A DNA stretch of 60,000 nt, taken from contig OU612071.1 of assembly GCA_914767715.1 (NCBI GenBank), forward strand, positions 14,059,493 through 14,119,492, read 5' to 3'. The notes beneath the pieces were generated by a model, which saw nothing but the letters and a program-made list of their open reading frames with translations, searched no databases and was not told the DNA's origin. How positions within the stretch are numbered: the stretch's first letter is position 1; each line of letters begins with the position of its first letter. The position numbers were made by a program, and so were the translations under genes. This document shows positions 47,584-60,000 of this stretch, piece after piece. Origin of the DNA: Membranipora membranacea. Its lineage: Eukaryota; Bryozoa; Gymnolaemata; Cheilostomatida; Membraniporidae.

Positions 47584-50500
47584 TCATGAGTCTGAGGCGG
47601 GTGCTCGTGCTTGAGTCAATACAGTGGTATAGAAATGTGATTTTAGGAACCTAGTATAAGAGTCTTTCTCCATTAGGCACTGTATACGTGACTGTGCGAG
47701 GTTAAAGGTCAGTTTATCTGGTGCGCTCAGGTTCTTCATAGTTTCCAGACGAGTCTTGGAATCAAGGTTAACCTAAAACGAAAGAAAATTAAAATAAAAC
47801 GAAAGCTAGCCTATTATATTTTGAAACTGCAATCAGATTACACCAACCAATTTTGTCAAAAGCTAGCTGATCAATTATAATCACATACTATAGGAGTTAT
47901 CTCCTTTTTGTGCAAGAGAAGACAATAAGAGGAAATAAATGAAAAGTGATGATTCAGGACTTATAATCCATTCGATACCTAGTGACATGTATAAGTGATG
48001 TCAAAATTGGGTAAAATATTAAAGGAAACCCAAAAATACGGAAATCAAGTTTAGGACTTGCACATTGCTCTGGGAATTGAATAGATTGAGGCTTGTGCAG
48101 GATAATTTAGTCTCAACCATCCGATCACTTTGCACCCTTAAAATCGATTACATTGGAAACATAATTCAGCGTTACAGTGTAAGCTGGTTACATCATGCTT
48201 TGATGATAACCTATCAGGTCCCCTGAGTAAAGTCTAATTAGATAAAAATAGCAGTCTAAATACCACGCTGTTAATTAATGCAGTTACCTCCAAATTAGTA
48301 TCATGGGTAAGCCACAGGAAGAAAGCTTCAAAGCTACTACAGATCAAATTTACATGGTAGGTGTCATCGGGACTGTCTTAGTTTCTACTTCGTACACATT
48401 TAAATTTTTTTAAGGACAGCCCAGTTTTCCCCGCTGAGTGTGAAAGTTGGGATAAGTGATAGATTCTGCCAAGTCATCAACTTCCAAGTTTTGCTGTTAT
48501 GTCAGCCCAAGTGTTTATGGTCATAGTTGACCATTCTGCTTGCAGGATAGCCTTGTGACATAGTCTATCTCTGCAGCACAGCAGTGGTGGCGCTGCCTTC
48601 CATCAAGAAAGGCAACTCCCAGGGTTCAAGGTTATGAGATATCAAAACCAGTGTTCCATTTAGGCCCAAATAATTCCAAATTATGGGTTTCCATTGTTTT
48701 CCCAATTTTGGTACTCAGACTAGGTGAATTAGTTCAAGCCCTATGCTGCAGAGACGAACGTATGCCTCAACAGTTCGCACATGCGCAGACTGTAGTTGGA
48801 CAGTAGATCAGAGCAAGGAGTTAAAGATAGGTGTTTCTTTATCTCCTTGATCAGAGCATCTTGCAACAAAAAATGTCCGTGTAAGAGTCTCATTCTCTGC
48901 GTTAGGATGTCACAGTAAACAGGAAGTGCTTGTTTCTTGTATTGCACATCCTGTTTACTTTGACCTCATAATGCAGAGTTTGAATATTTGACTTCTCTTA
49001 CCTCTTTAGGTGCGTGTACAGTTACATAATCGGAGTATATTTTCTGAGCTCTCGGAGCAAACTGTCGAGTTTTCAGCTGTTTGTATTCCTCACAAGCTAT
49101 CCAGAATTCGATATTCTCCTCCGAGTATTCAGAGCAGAGAAAATTCCTAAACAGCATCAACCCATCTGTAACAAAAATAAACATTATAATATAATATATA
49201 ATAAAAAAATATAATAAAATCTATACCAAATCAAAAAGTGACAACTGGGGCATATTAAACAGAATACTGGGATTTCTTCAAGAATTTCCGTGTATATGTT
49301 GGTTGGGTACCAATTTTACCAAAGTACTTTCGTAAATGTGTATATTATTCCAGCATTTTTCCAAACGGATAATTAAATTTGAACGTTGTGTGTGGTTGTG
49401 CATGGGGCGTATATATATGACGCTGCTGACTTGTATAATGTAATTACTAAGATGCTGATTCGAGGGGAAGTCAATCATTCACTCTGTGATTACTCTATGG
49501 GACAAATTTGCGCTTCACAACCAATATAGATAGCACTTTGAAAAACTCCTACTCAATGATTTGCTTAATAGCATCTGCCTTAACCTACGACATCCGAAAT
49601 TTGAAGCACGAATTTCATCAACATGCATATAGCAGGGATCTCACACATTGAGGATAATTATTCTGATCAATAATGAAGCATAGTTTTTTTCATGAATTCG
49701 ACATGAAAACTATGTCTAGACAGCTAATAGGGTTGTAACAATAGTCTGCATTGTGGGATACCAAAATTACTGTCACAATTGTAGAAGATGACAAGAGTAA
49801 GTCCAGTGAAAGAATATATTTATGATTGCCACACAACACAGAGTTGTCTCCCCTTTGTAACAGATAATTCTTCAGCTAACACCTCTTGCTTACTTACATT
49901 TATCATTGAGTAGGTTGCTGAAGTTGTGTGACCAGCTCTCCACTACATCTATAGAAGGTAGAGGTGTGTTTACTTCTGATGGCCGCCGCTTGAAGAATGA
50001 CAGGACATTACGCACATTCTTAGCTCTGCAAAGAAAAAGAGCGGAGAAATTAATACCAAATTCACAGAGGCAGAATAAGTGAAGAAAATGTGTTTGTGTT
50101 GATTGGGATACTCTTTGTATGGCATAAATTGACTAAAAAATCATTGCTAGACCTTTCCGATCATGCTAGAAAGGAACGTTTTGGCAATTTTAAGCAGATT
50201 TTAATGAGCTTTAATAATATCAGTTGCCAGATATATAATTTGTAAACAATTCAAGGACAAAATATTTACTGGCCTTGGATGATGGTTTTAGATTGCAGAA
50301 TTATTGGAAGGAGTATGACAATAGTGATGATGGATTGGCGAAACTGAAGAGGATGAAAATACCATGTCATAAAACTTGAATCCAGTAAATCATGACAGAG
50401 AAAGAAAATTGAGCGGTACAAGTCACTGAAGACAGTCGGGTAGTCGTCTAGTGATGGTAAATCGAATATAGGAATAAATTTACTCTTTAGCCAGCTAATC

Positions 50501-53500
50501 ATTAGCCATATACAAACGCAATAAGATACTTTCATCAATGATCTGTACTCCATTAGGCCAATTTACAGCCGTAAATAAGTGTAAGTTTATCAGGGTGATG
50601 GCACTTGTGAATATTGATGACAAAAAAAACTCTGACAAACATTCAATGACGTCAGCATAACATAACAAAATGACACTCACATTATTTTAGCGATCTTTTC
50701 CATAATACTACTTCCGAGTAAGCGACGCGAAAAAAATAAAACTCTAAGGATGGCTAAAGTGCGTCTATCCAAATCAACTCCGAAATCAACTCTGTTCACA
50801 TCCTTATTATCATGAAAGGATTAAAACAAAACTAGGAAGGCCCAACAGCTAAGCATTGGGCCTAGCAACTTTAATCCCCACAGGGGAAAGGGCAATAAAC
50901 AATAGAAATCCATTATTCGAGCAGATGAAACAAAGCTACTGTATAAGATGATGTAGTTACAGAGAGCATTAGATACAAGTTATTATCATTCTTTTAATGT
51001 AAACCCCACAGATCAAAGGCCTGAGGAATGATATTATGAAAGATAATGGGCAGATATAATATACTAATGGGCAGATTAGCAAAGGGATTAGCGGAGAATT
51101 TTATCTATTAGGGTCAGGCCAACAAGCCTGCTCGGAGCCAACTCTCTGAAGAACAGAAACTAATTTGGCTAAGAACGCATTTTTTGCCAATTTTCTAAAC
51201 TATTTAATTTTGCAACAGGAGATCCCTACTCGAAACGACAACAGTATTATCTGGCCCATTGACGTAAAGTAAAACTTAAACACTTCAAACCCCATTTTGA
51301 AACTTAGTACAATTTTATATAATTTGCCTTATGTATTGCATAACGTAGGCATTATAGGGTGGGGCAAGAGGAGTCAAGATTGGTATGAGATTGTAAAACA
51401 ATGCACATAATTAAGATCCTATACACAATCATATCTATTATTATATAGAGCAGTATACAATGGATGTACTCAGCTGCATTTGCAGCACTTGATAAGATAG
51501 ATGATGATAGAGTTAATGTTCCATTAGCGCACTAATGGGTGTTAGTTAGAATCAGGGGCGTATTTTGATGAACTTTTAAACCCCTAGTATTTTTTAGATA
51601 ATGCACAGACTAGTTACATGTAAACTTTTCCTCTTGAGTAAGTCACCGGAACACAAAATATCTATGTCTATGCCATTGACCTGAATCCTCATACGCCCCT
51701 CGGGAATCGTTCTACTCTGTCTGCCCTTTAATGTATATTCCCTGGGGGAATTATATTTTTAAGTCAGCTAAGTGTTGACTGCTTACTGGGTCACTGTGAA
51801 GTGAACATATAAAGTAGTGTAGTGTCATCAAAGTACAAGTAAATGCCAATGGCCTCCAAGATATTCTCTGGAGAATATTCAGGACTAATAAATGCGCTGA
51901 ACCCCATTTGGAACGCCTGGTGGAAGATGAACCAAAAAAAAGCATGACATTGCATCGCCAGAAATGTTGGTATTTTTGCTCAGCCAAAAATAGAATGAAG
52001 GTTGTAAAAAATTGAATTAAAAAACTAAAAATAATTGAGAACATACCCTGCAGCCCGAGCTGGTGAATATTTGTTGACGATATAAGATTGACAAACCATG
52101 GTGGTTCTAGGGTACATGTAAATGAAAGGTGTGTTTGATGACTCAGGGTTGAAAAGGTAATGATCCTTGCTAAAAATGCAGATACCATTATCTAACAAAC
52201 CAAAGAGAAGCCACCTCCATTCAAATTAAAATATCTCCAATCAGAACAGCCCACAGTTACCTATTGTCCAATCATTGTAGAGAAGAAGAACAAATCTGAC
52301 CAATCACAAAAGACAATATGGAGGACAATAGCCAAACAAAAGATAGGTAATTAGGAAGATATTTCATGACAATTGAGTGTTGAGTGAGAAAGTGAATTGC
52401 AGGTGAGGTTACTTGAGTGATGGGGTATTAGCCAGTCAATCCTATAATTATCCTACACTATTGTTGTGAAGGATTAAATGGCATTAAATACACATAGATG
52501 AAAAGAATATCTGCTCACACTATGTTTAGAAAGCACTACCCTACCCCCAACTAGGTTACAATCTTCAAGCTTTCAGTGGAGGGAAAAATTGTGTGATTGC
52601 CATTCACTGCGCTATGTACCAGGTCTGCACTCAAAGTTATTAATAGCCATGCATTAGCATTATCCAACTCCTCATTATTTTGAAAATTGGTAACATTTAA
52701 TTTTTAAATAAAACTTGTCATCGTTGCCATTTGGTAAAAATGTAGAGTAAAATTCAAATCTTAAACTCTCAGATGATCAATGGAATGCATATAATTGCAC
52801 ACGACAGCAAATTGTCAGCAGAAGGAAAGGAATAAATTATCACATGAAAGAAAATGTCAATAATATCTAATTCCCGTTTTAATCAAGTCAATGCAAGCAG
52901 GCTAAATTTAATTTCTGTCCAAGCACATGGAATGTAGTGTAACCTGAAATAAAATGGCAGGAAAAAGCTACTTAATGTTATTATGTTATCGCAAGCTTGG
53001 CAAATACAATCACTGCAAAATCTTTGTCTACAGCACTGATGGGATGACCAACATTTTTTTGTGCAGCAATTACTTTGCAATTTGCATTCTTTGGGTCTTG
53101 AGGTTGAAAACACATTAAGAAATTTGTGATCAAACTATGTGGCAACCAATTTAGGGAGTGATAATTGGACAAGCTTTCACCTTTCCACTTGCTGACCCCT
53201 CCAATCGCAGTCTATGACCTAATCCCAACTGCTCCGCACAACCCTGGATTGCTTAGATCGTGTTTAGTGATTTATGATCACCATTAAATAACCGATGGCA
53301 ACAACCTAACAAGTAAAGAGCACCCTGACACCAACCTACATGCGCTGCATGTAAAACATGCCAGGTTATGGAAACACGCCAGGTTACGTGGGTATATTGA
53401 GGTACTTTCGATGATCATATACGATGTTTAGTGAAGATAATGACCGAGAAAAACAAGGCAACAACATTGTTGATGAGCCTAGCCTAGCTATATGAGTGAA

Positions 53501-54508
53501 AGTGTAGAGCTATCTATCTGAGCCTCTTTAGTGCAGCAGGCAAAGAGGGTTAACATTTTCTAAGGATGTTTTCCGGAAGGGCAGCAAAACCGAATCAGAT
53601 GATCAAAGAAAATATGCACTAAAAGACAAATATTTCACTCAGTTGTTACTAAGACATGACCGACTGTTCTGTTAGCCTTGGGCCCACTGGGCCTAGTTCT
53701 CGGACGATCCAAGGAACGATGCATCGCCCCGAGGGGGGAAAGTTTAAAGCATCCCAACAGCTTTGATCACCCATCATGATCCCAAAGGCATATGTTTGAT
53801 TGGAAAAAGGTATTTAGGGTATCTTTCATCCTAGTTGGTTCAAATACCTCCCATGGTGACAGTTACAAGACTTATGGGAAAAAACACTTCGAGACAAGAA
53901 ACAGGCATCCATTCACGTCTGAGATACCAGCCACTGCCAGAATGCATCGCCCCTACATCAAAGACCAATAAACGTAAACCAAGACTGGCCCTCTCTTTTT
54001 AGCTACGATGAAGCAAGATAATATCTGAAGCCCGCTGGTAACTATTTATCAGACAATCAACAAAACACGATTTTTACCTGTCTGAAGATTCTAGTAGAAA
54101 GCTATCATCCACTGCCACAGTTCTGGCTCTCTGATGAGGCCTGATTTTTCTCCTTATGTCATTAAACTCATCCATGACCCTAGACGCTGGTATCATTTCT
54201 GATATCTTCCTGCGAGCGGCCATCTTACCGCGACGGCTAGCATGACCATCCTCGCCAATATGTGTCGGGTGTAAAAACAAATCGTCATTGGAGCGAATTG
54301 CTGTCGAGTACTCGTCTTTCGGACTAGTTGGTGACTCGAGCAGATCTGGTATCGGAGGCAGACTGCGCAGCTTAGCGTCAACATCCGGTCCAACCAGAGG
54401 CGAAGCTACAGGTATCATTTTCATTGTCATTGCGATAAGCATACCCGGTGCGGAGTCCATGCGCCGCCCTCCGCCTTGCTTCTTACTGCTACCCTGCGGT
54501 GACAGCAT
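47584..54508 (-). CDS. Regulator of G-protein signalling (RGS) protein, R4-like
   Basis: Four minus-strand exons: 54508-54078, 50025-49898, 49165-49002 and 47772-47584. Phases agree throughout (2, 1, 0), totalling 912 nt or 303 residues. The RGS box begins [19 protein letters not shown] and runs [60 protein letters not shown]. It therefore spans all nine helices and keeps the S-E-Y-S-E-E-N and Leu/Asp/Ser residues that contact Galpha switch regions. RGS boxes accelerate GTP hydrolysis by Galpha(i/q). The 145-residue first exon is Pro/Ser/Arg-rich without a known domain ([29 protein letters not shown]); DEP and GGL domains of the R7 class are absent. The 4-kb first intron is gene-free. Closest in style to RGS4/8-type proteins. 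Confidence 0.88.
50026..54077. other. Large first intron of the RGS gene
   Basis: No gene seen within. A palindromic AGGCCCAACAGCTAAGCATTGGGCCT lies at about 50837-50862. The minus-strand ORFs at 52188-51751 and 53113-52883 have no motif. Confidence 0.45.
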
Positions 54509-57500
54509 ACTTCCTGCTGACTAGTTTTATGTTGTCCAAGGAATGCTATAGATGATTAGTAAGTAATATTGTGGCTGTTTATTCTCAAAGTTTTTTGATA
54601 TGCCAAGCTTTTCAGGTTTGAGTGGATAGATGCTTTGAAACTCCTATGTGTTTGCGATGTTAACCTGGTCTTTAGTATTCTCTCAGTGCCATTTTCTAAC
54701 TGCTGTTCAACTTAATATATAAATACGATGCTTCTTGACCTTAAGTTTCCATGGGTACAGTTGTAAATACTAGTCAACAATCTCTCCACTCCAAAACAAA
54801 GGATGAATGAATCCCTCGCCTCCACACCCGAGAATGCCGAGCAAACTTTGTCCTTTTTTTGTCTTAAATTCCTCCCACTATAGGCAGCAATGCTAATTGC
54901 AAACCAGTGATGATGTAAGGCTGGAAACAAATAGGCAGCAGTTTCGATTACAAAGCAGACTCCTGAATGAACACCTTAGATTTCATAACAGCACGACGTC
55001 AGCAAAACTCTTACTCTATCCCGTCAGCGAGACAAACCACAGTTGTTGTAGTGCAGCATCGTCGATATGAGGGAGTAAGACAGTCGATCCGTTAAGAGTT
55101 GCAAACAGTCTATTTAATTAACAGCCTGTGTCAGCGATCTATAAAAACGGGTCAGCAGCCGGTACTTCTTCAGCTATTACAGATAATAAAGTTATTCTCT
55201 TCTTCCAGCCAGCGCTGCTGTCTTAGAAAAGCCGTGGCACGTTTGACAAGCTATACAATGCCTTGCTGTTGTTAGCAGTGAACTCCCTTTCTGTTCAGCG
55301 GTGCTATTTATCTTTATATACATATACAAGAGTTAGTTTAAGCTGCTGATCTCTTCACTTTGATGGAGGAAAAGATGACAGCACGGCAGCCGGACACCGA
55401 TAGATACGTTAGCTGTATAGGTGGAGACTAATGTAATTACCGTCGGCAACAGTTCCAAACAACTGCAGTACTTTGAAGAATTATCGCGTAGAGCTTTTCG
55501 ACAGATATAAAAGCTTTAACACACTGCACCGCCCTGTGCCACTATTAAGTCCACATCCAGTTAAATCGATGACAACATACACAAGTCTATTTGGATGATT
55601 TGGGAAGATGAGAGGCAGCTAATCCTTTCCGATTAACGGTGCCTAAACCGTACTAAAGTGTACACACACACAAACAGTCGATGCCAATGATTTAATAAGT
55701 GCCGTCAATGTCCCGATGTTGTTCACATAGCAGTTAAAAGCTAAACAACTTGTCTGTACTCTTGTCCGCCAGTCGCTGATGGTAATCTTTGCTTGTTGGT
55801 GAATTCACAAATGAGATAGCCAGCAAGTTCGGCTGATAACATCTAGCGATAATTACCCAAATAAACCCACTAGGGAATAGAGTACCAGCGATATTTATGG
55901 CTCACAACAGTAACTGCATTATAAGCAATGAGTTATATAGTGTGTGGTGTGGAGACAGAATGAAAAATGTTATCATAATAATATTTTCTGCTGAATAAAG
56001 TCGTAGTTACTGCATCGATAAACCGATTATATTTCCATTTTCAGCGCTTAGGCTTCCATCAATAATGGTTTATCATCGTAGAAGTTCATTATTTTTATAT
56101 AGAGCAAGGAAAATATCATAGCGATAGAATTACCGGATTCTAACCTACTGCTATTTTTGTAAAGAAAATAGGAATTATGATTTGGTTTAGGATTACATTT
56201 TTAAATTTCAAGAGCATGTAAAGAGCGTCTAAGTATTTTTACAAAGCCAATAACCTATACGTAGATCAATACTCAGAGCAATGTTATTGTCTGACCAAAG
56301 AACTGCTTTTGGTCTAACGTACTAAAAGGATCGAACTTAACACTGAAATAAGTGCGGGTTTAAAATTGTTCTTTTCACTGAGGCGCCAATAAAAGCCTTA
56401 TAGATAGAATAAATCCTCAAAGCCTGCTAGAAGTAAAATTCAGGCAAATTGTGTTTATGATATAATGACTACAATCCTTGGAGGTATATCAAACTAACAT
56501 AAGAACCCACAAAAGCAGCGATCGCGAGATCACAACAGATAGCGGAGGTTGCCAGACAATAAATTACATTCTAAATATCTAATTCACTGCTTTTCTAGGT
56601 TCTTTTAAATATGTCGTTCTAACTGGCAACTTACTATAACATGTGAATGACATAACACCCACTGCACTTTTCCTGAACACAACACACAATGAACACAAAA
56701 ACCTTCTGCAACTTGCAAAATTCTACCACCACCGAGCCTGAATATTCTGGGAATTCCAGGAAGTTGCATTATGGGATACAGTCTGACATGTGGCTAAAAA
56801 TTGTAACCCGCATACAAACATGGAGTATCTAACTCCTTGATACAAATGAGGTAAAGTTCAACTAAGGGATGAGATTATTTTTACGATGTCTAATGAAGCA
56901 AACTAATTTTATTAATTAACATGAGTAAACTGAGTTTGCTACAAGCGACCTTCATTGAAAGCCAAAATGTACTCCCTAGCTGAAGTTGCCCTCTATACAA
57001 TATATTAGGATTTCACCAAGGCTTCTCCCTAAAAGCAATATTATTTTTACCAACGGATCAAACTCGACAACCTGCCAACACACGGACCAAACCTATCTAA
57101 GAGAAGACAATCGATAGGATGTGAGGCAGAACCTAGATAAAGTCAGGTGGTGAATTTCGAGAGTTGATATGGAACGTAATGCGTTGCGGCTTATGAATAA
57201 TATGATATATAATAAATATTATTATGATATAATATAACATATTATAATACATTATCATATAATATATCATAATGTAATATATTAAAATATGATATAAGGA
57301 GTACGAGGAGAAAACAAAGGAAGCAAGATAAACTAGTATCGCATCAAGATGACAGGCTTTCAGTAATGTAGTTTGTCACACCTTGTCCCATATGGCCATA
57401 CCTGGTTTGCACCTGTACCTTGTCCATGGTCAAATATTTAAGGCGGATGTCAGGATAATTAAGTTTTAAAATTAGCAGGCTTTTAATGTCAGCATGAATG

Positions 57501-58588
57501 AGTAGGCATGAATCTGATACAGGGTGGGCACATTACATAATAAGTAGTACGCTAGGGACATATTACATAATCTATATTGACATTCAGGAAACAATTCAGA
57601 AAATATTCAGAAAGGATAAACTGATGATTTGGAACATGGTAATTTAGGAATATCCATAGCGTTTAAATGATATGAAACAAATTACAAGATTCCAGGGGAG
57701 ACAAAGGAAGGATAATAAAGGGTGTACAGAGGATCGTGGGATATCAGTAGGATGCAGTTCACTGGTGGTAGAAGAAATGGAACGGGTTGCTTCATGTGGG
57801 TATCAAAATAATATATCACAGTTAATTACAATAAAGTTCGAGACGGAATGACATAGCCTAGGGTCCAAACCAGATGCAATAAAAGCAACGTGCCACCCGA
57901 ACATTGATCACTCAATAAAAGAGGCAACATTTCTTATAGCCTCAGCTTTCAGCAATGTTAAGGGCTGGCGGCGATTCCCCCCAACAATTTTGTGATTGCT
58001 TCTGATTTGGAGAACAAGGCTAATTAAATCCAGGGTGGGTTGTTCATTACCTAAACGTATTACTTATTCCCGTTGTACTGTTAATAGGACAATGATAACG
58101 GTTGATTATAAAACACCCACAACTTGTAGTAAAAGGGGTGGGGTTTAAATGCAATCAAAACCAAGACCACAGCACAGGAGCAAAATAATTTGGTCGGAAA
58201 AATGACTCATCAAATGAATACAGCTCCCGGATTCTGAATACTGGCATGAAATATCTTCCAAACGTCCCAAAAAGTCATAAACCCTTGCGTTCAACAAGGC
58301 CAAACTCACCAACCCAACCAATCATTTAAACTCTAAATGTTTGCTCTATCTGGGCTTGGCTGTCTGTAAGTTGTTCCCTCATCGACTAAAAGGGGACAAC
58401 TTCCACTTGGAATGTCAAATTAATGTGGCGGTTATAATCCCAAAGTGATGCATTGGGTCTGTTCCACATGCAAGATCATGTTATTTAATCACATGCTACA
58501 ATGGCAATAAAATAGTGGTACAATTTGTTAGAGCGAACAAGTAAATAAATAAAAATTAAACTCAATTTTGAATAAAATAATCACTTAC
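54509..58588. other. Upstream region of the RGS gene; gene-free
   Basis: No coding region recognised. Promoter elements of the RGS gene should be here, but no reliable core motif can be named. Contains an AT-rich patch at 57187-57300. Confidence 0.4.
57187..57300. repeat. AT-rich (ATAATATGAT-like) low-complexity palindromic patch
   Basis: About 110 bp composed almost only of A and T with recurring ATAATAT/ATATTAT words that can fold on themselves. Confidence 0.7.
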
Positions 58589-58632
58589 ACTGCGCTGAAT
58601 TTTCTTTGCCTGCCATCAGCTTTACCAGAATT
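58589..58632 (-). other. Possible 44-nt exon (minus strand)
   Basis: Bounded by a GTTTTTAG acceptor and a GTAAGTG donor. Open in two frames (NSGKADGRQRKFSAV, or ILVKLMAGKENSAQ when joined to the candidate at 59651-59577). It would belong to a gene starting to the right. Supported by splice sites only. Confidence 0.25.
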
Positions 58633-58838
58633 CTAAAAACAGAAATAATACGAAATAACAATATAATATATATATATATGATATATATTACTACATGAGA
58701 AATGAAATGAATTAGTTCATATATAAATGATGTTCATGGACACTGCATTTCACCTTCTCCTAAGTAGTAGAAGCAGGGATATCTCCCTGGTAGAAGCAAC
58801 AAAACAGTAGAGCGATCATACCATCAAACGCCTGGCCT

Positions 58839-58922
58839 GGTCTTATCATCAAATAGCCATACCATCAAACGCCTAACCATACCATCATTGATACCATCAA
58901 ACGACTAACCATACCATCATTA
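58839..58922. repeat. Imperfect tandem repeat of CATACCATCAAACGCCTAAC
   Basis: Three to four partial copies of (C)ATACCATCAAACG(C/A)CTAACC with TCATT joiners. Non-coding, probably minisatellite-like. Confidence 0.7.
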
Positions 58923-59576
58923 CGATCACATGATGGCTTTATCGCTGTTAACGCAGTTAAGTCTTTGAGTTGGAGTGGGAGAAACAGGTTGTTTTACGAG
59001 TTGGCCAGTAATCAAATCATGCTTGAGTTTAATTGCAAAGTTCAACGTCTCAACTTGACAAATCAAACACTGTAATTAATGGAACAGCTTTTCTCAGCAA
59101 CACTCTCTTACTGCTCTGCGAGCTCATAAAGGCGTTTAATTTGTCGCTTAGCAAGTTACAACTCAACCTGTTGTAGGCCAGACCATATGTGTCTTGACAG
59201 GTTAACAATGTCTATCATTAACACACAGTGACTGCCTGGGGGCAGCAAGACATATTAATTCTTGGTTTCTAGACACAAAAGACACAAAAGGTAAATTCAA
59301 GAACCCAAGCGATGCTATACTACTTGAAGTCTTACATGAAAGGCTCCCACTTTACAGTGAATCTTCACGATAGATAAAGCCACCAAAAAAGAGCAAAGTG
59401 AAAAACAAACGCATAGCAGAAAAATAATCACACATTCACAGGCGTACCGTAATAATTCACTTTCAAATCACCAGAATTATACACTCAGATTTAACAAGTA
59501 ACACAGCACAAAAACAAACTAATTTGCATGTCTGGTGACTTAAAAGTGAGTTACTACGGTATAGGGCTGTTTATAC

Positions 59577-59651
59577 CCACTGACAACCCTCTCATAATCA
59601 TAGATGTCCATTCCAGATTCCTTTACAGGAGACTGGCCTCGTTTTTTCAGA
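59577..59651 (-). other. Possible 75-nt exon (minus strand)
   Basis: ATTTAG acceptor, GTATAA donor. The open frame reads LKKRGQSPVKESG and MDIYDYERVVSG. Protein-like composition but no family recognised. Confidence 0.25.
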
Positions 59652-60000
59652 CTAAATGATATGTTTGATACACACGCTGGGCGCTGGGAGTGCTACTGTA
59701 CACTTTTGAAGTGCAAAGATGAAAGCAGATTAGTTTTGCGTAGTTAGACGAAACGATGAAATTCCCAGATCTTGTAAGTAAAACAACTGGTTATTGAAAT
59801 CACAAAAACTTCGAGAGTCAATGACATGAAAGGGCATTGACATTTAAAATCTGAATTGAAAAATCATACTCCTCTAAATAATCACCATCCCATGCCTCTG
59901 TTCTAAAGATTACATTAGAAGATTGTGGTGGTGGTTTTATAGTTGTCATAGTCAGACACTATAAGAAAGTGGCTAAGAGTTCGGTTGCATTATGACAAGG
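59652..60000. other. Right window edge, nothing recognised
   Basis: No gene or repeat seen in the last 350 bp. Confidence 0.3.

Noticed and set aside
1-60000. CRISPR arrays, bacterial operons, tRNA or rRNA genes
   Set aside because: None seen; the split genes and GT-AG introns show a eukaryotic nuclear genome, and no tRNA cloverleaf was recognised by eye.

Overview
This is a eukaryotic, animal nuclear window. Every recognisable gene is split by GT-AG introns, the base composition is AT-rich, and the families are animal ones: a small RGS protein, a caspase, CTHRC1-like domains, a DUF4806 protein and a PRDM9-type methyltransferase with zinc fingers. Compact genes, repeated CTHRC1-like domains and abundant short non-autonomous transposons suggest an early-branching invertebrate. 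A sponge is my first guess and a cnidarian the alternative. This is inference, because no ribosomal or mitochondrial marker lies in the window.

Layout, left to right. 1-2.3 kb (+): the 3' end of a DUF4806 gene. 3.4-11.5 kb (+): a secreted-type protein built from three tandem CTHRC1-like C-terminal domains. 12.0-18.2 kb: repeats, comprising a hAT-type element with a perfect 8-bp target duplication, an 87-bp minisatellite, a ~0.6-kb direct duplication and a short repeat resembling the 5' end of U2 snRNA. 19.5-27.3 kb (-): a caspase gene with a probable CARD-like domain; its 5' exons start at 27.3 kb, and how they join to the caspase exons is unresolved. 27.5-30.1 kb: a tandem duplication upstream of that gene. 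31.3-36.8 kb: a small hAT-like MITE, a weak Ig-like/membrane ORF pair and two decayed LINE reverse-transcriptase fragments. 37.3-43.4 kb (+): a complete 11-exon PRDM9-like gene. 44.3-45.0 kb (-): the last two exons of an unrecognised single-pass membrane protein. 47.6-54.5 kb (-): a four-exon RGS gene. 54.5-60 kb: mostly non-coding, with two weak exon candidates.

The main discovery candidate is the PRDM9-like gene. By hand I joined 11 exons whose splice phases all agree, giving a 728-codon frame (stop included) with no internal stop. It has the vertebrate PRDM9 order: KRAB-related segment, acidic linker, CxxC zinc knuckle, PR/SET domain, a lone proximal finger, then a terminal C2H2 array. Seven array fingers are exact 84-bp repeats that differ mostly at predicted DNA-contact residues. 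That is the signature of a recombination-hotspot specifier in an organism far from vertebrates.

The genes do not form an obvious pathway. The mobile-element content is informative in itself: three non-autonomous elements with perfect 8-bp target duplications, and two copies of a possible snRNA-derived SINE.
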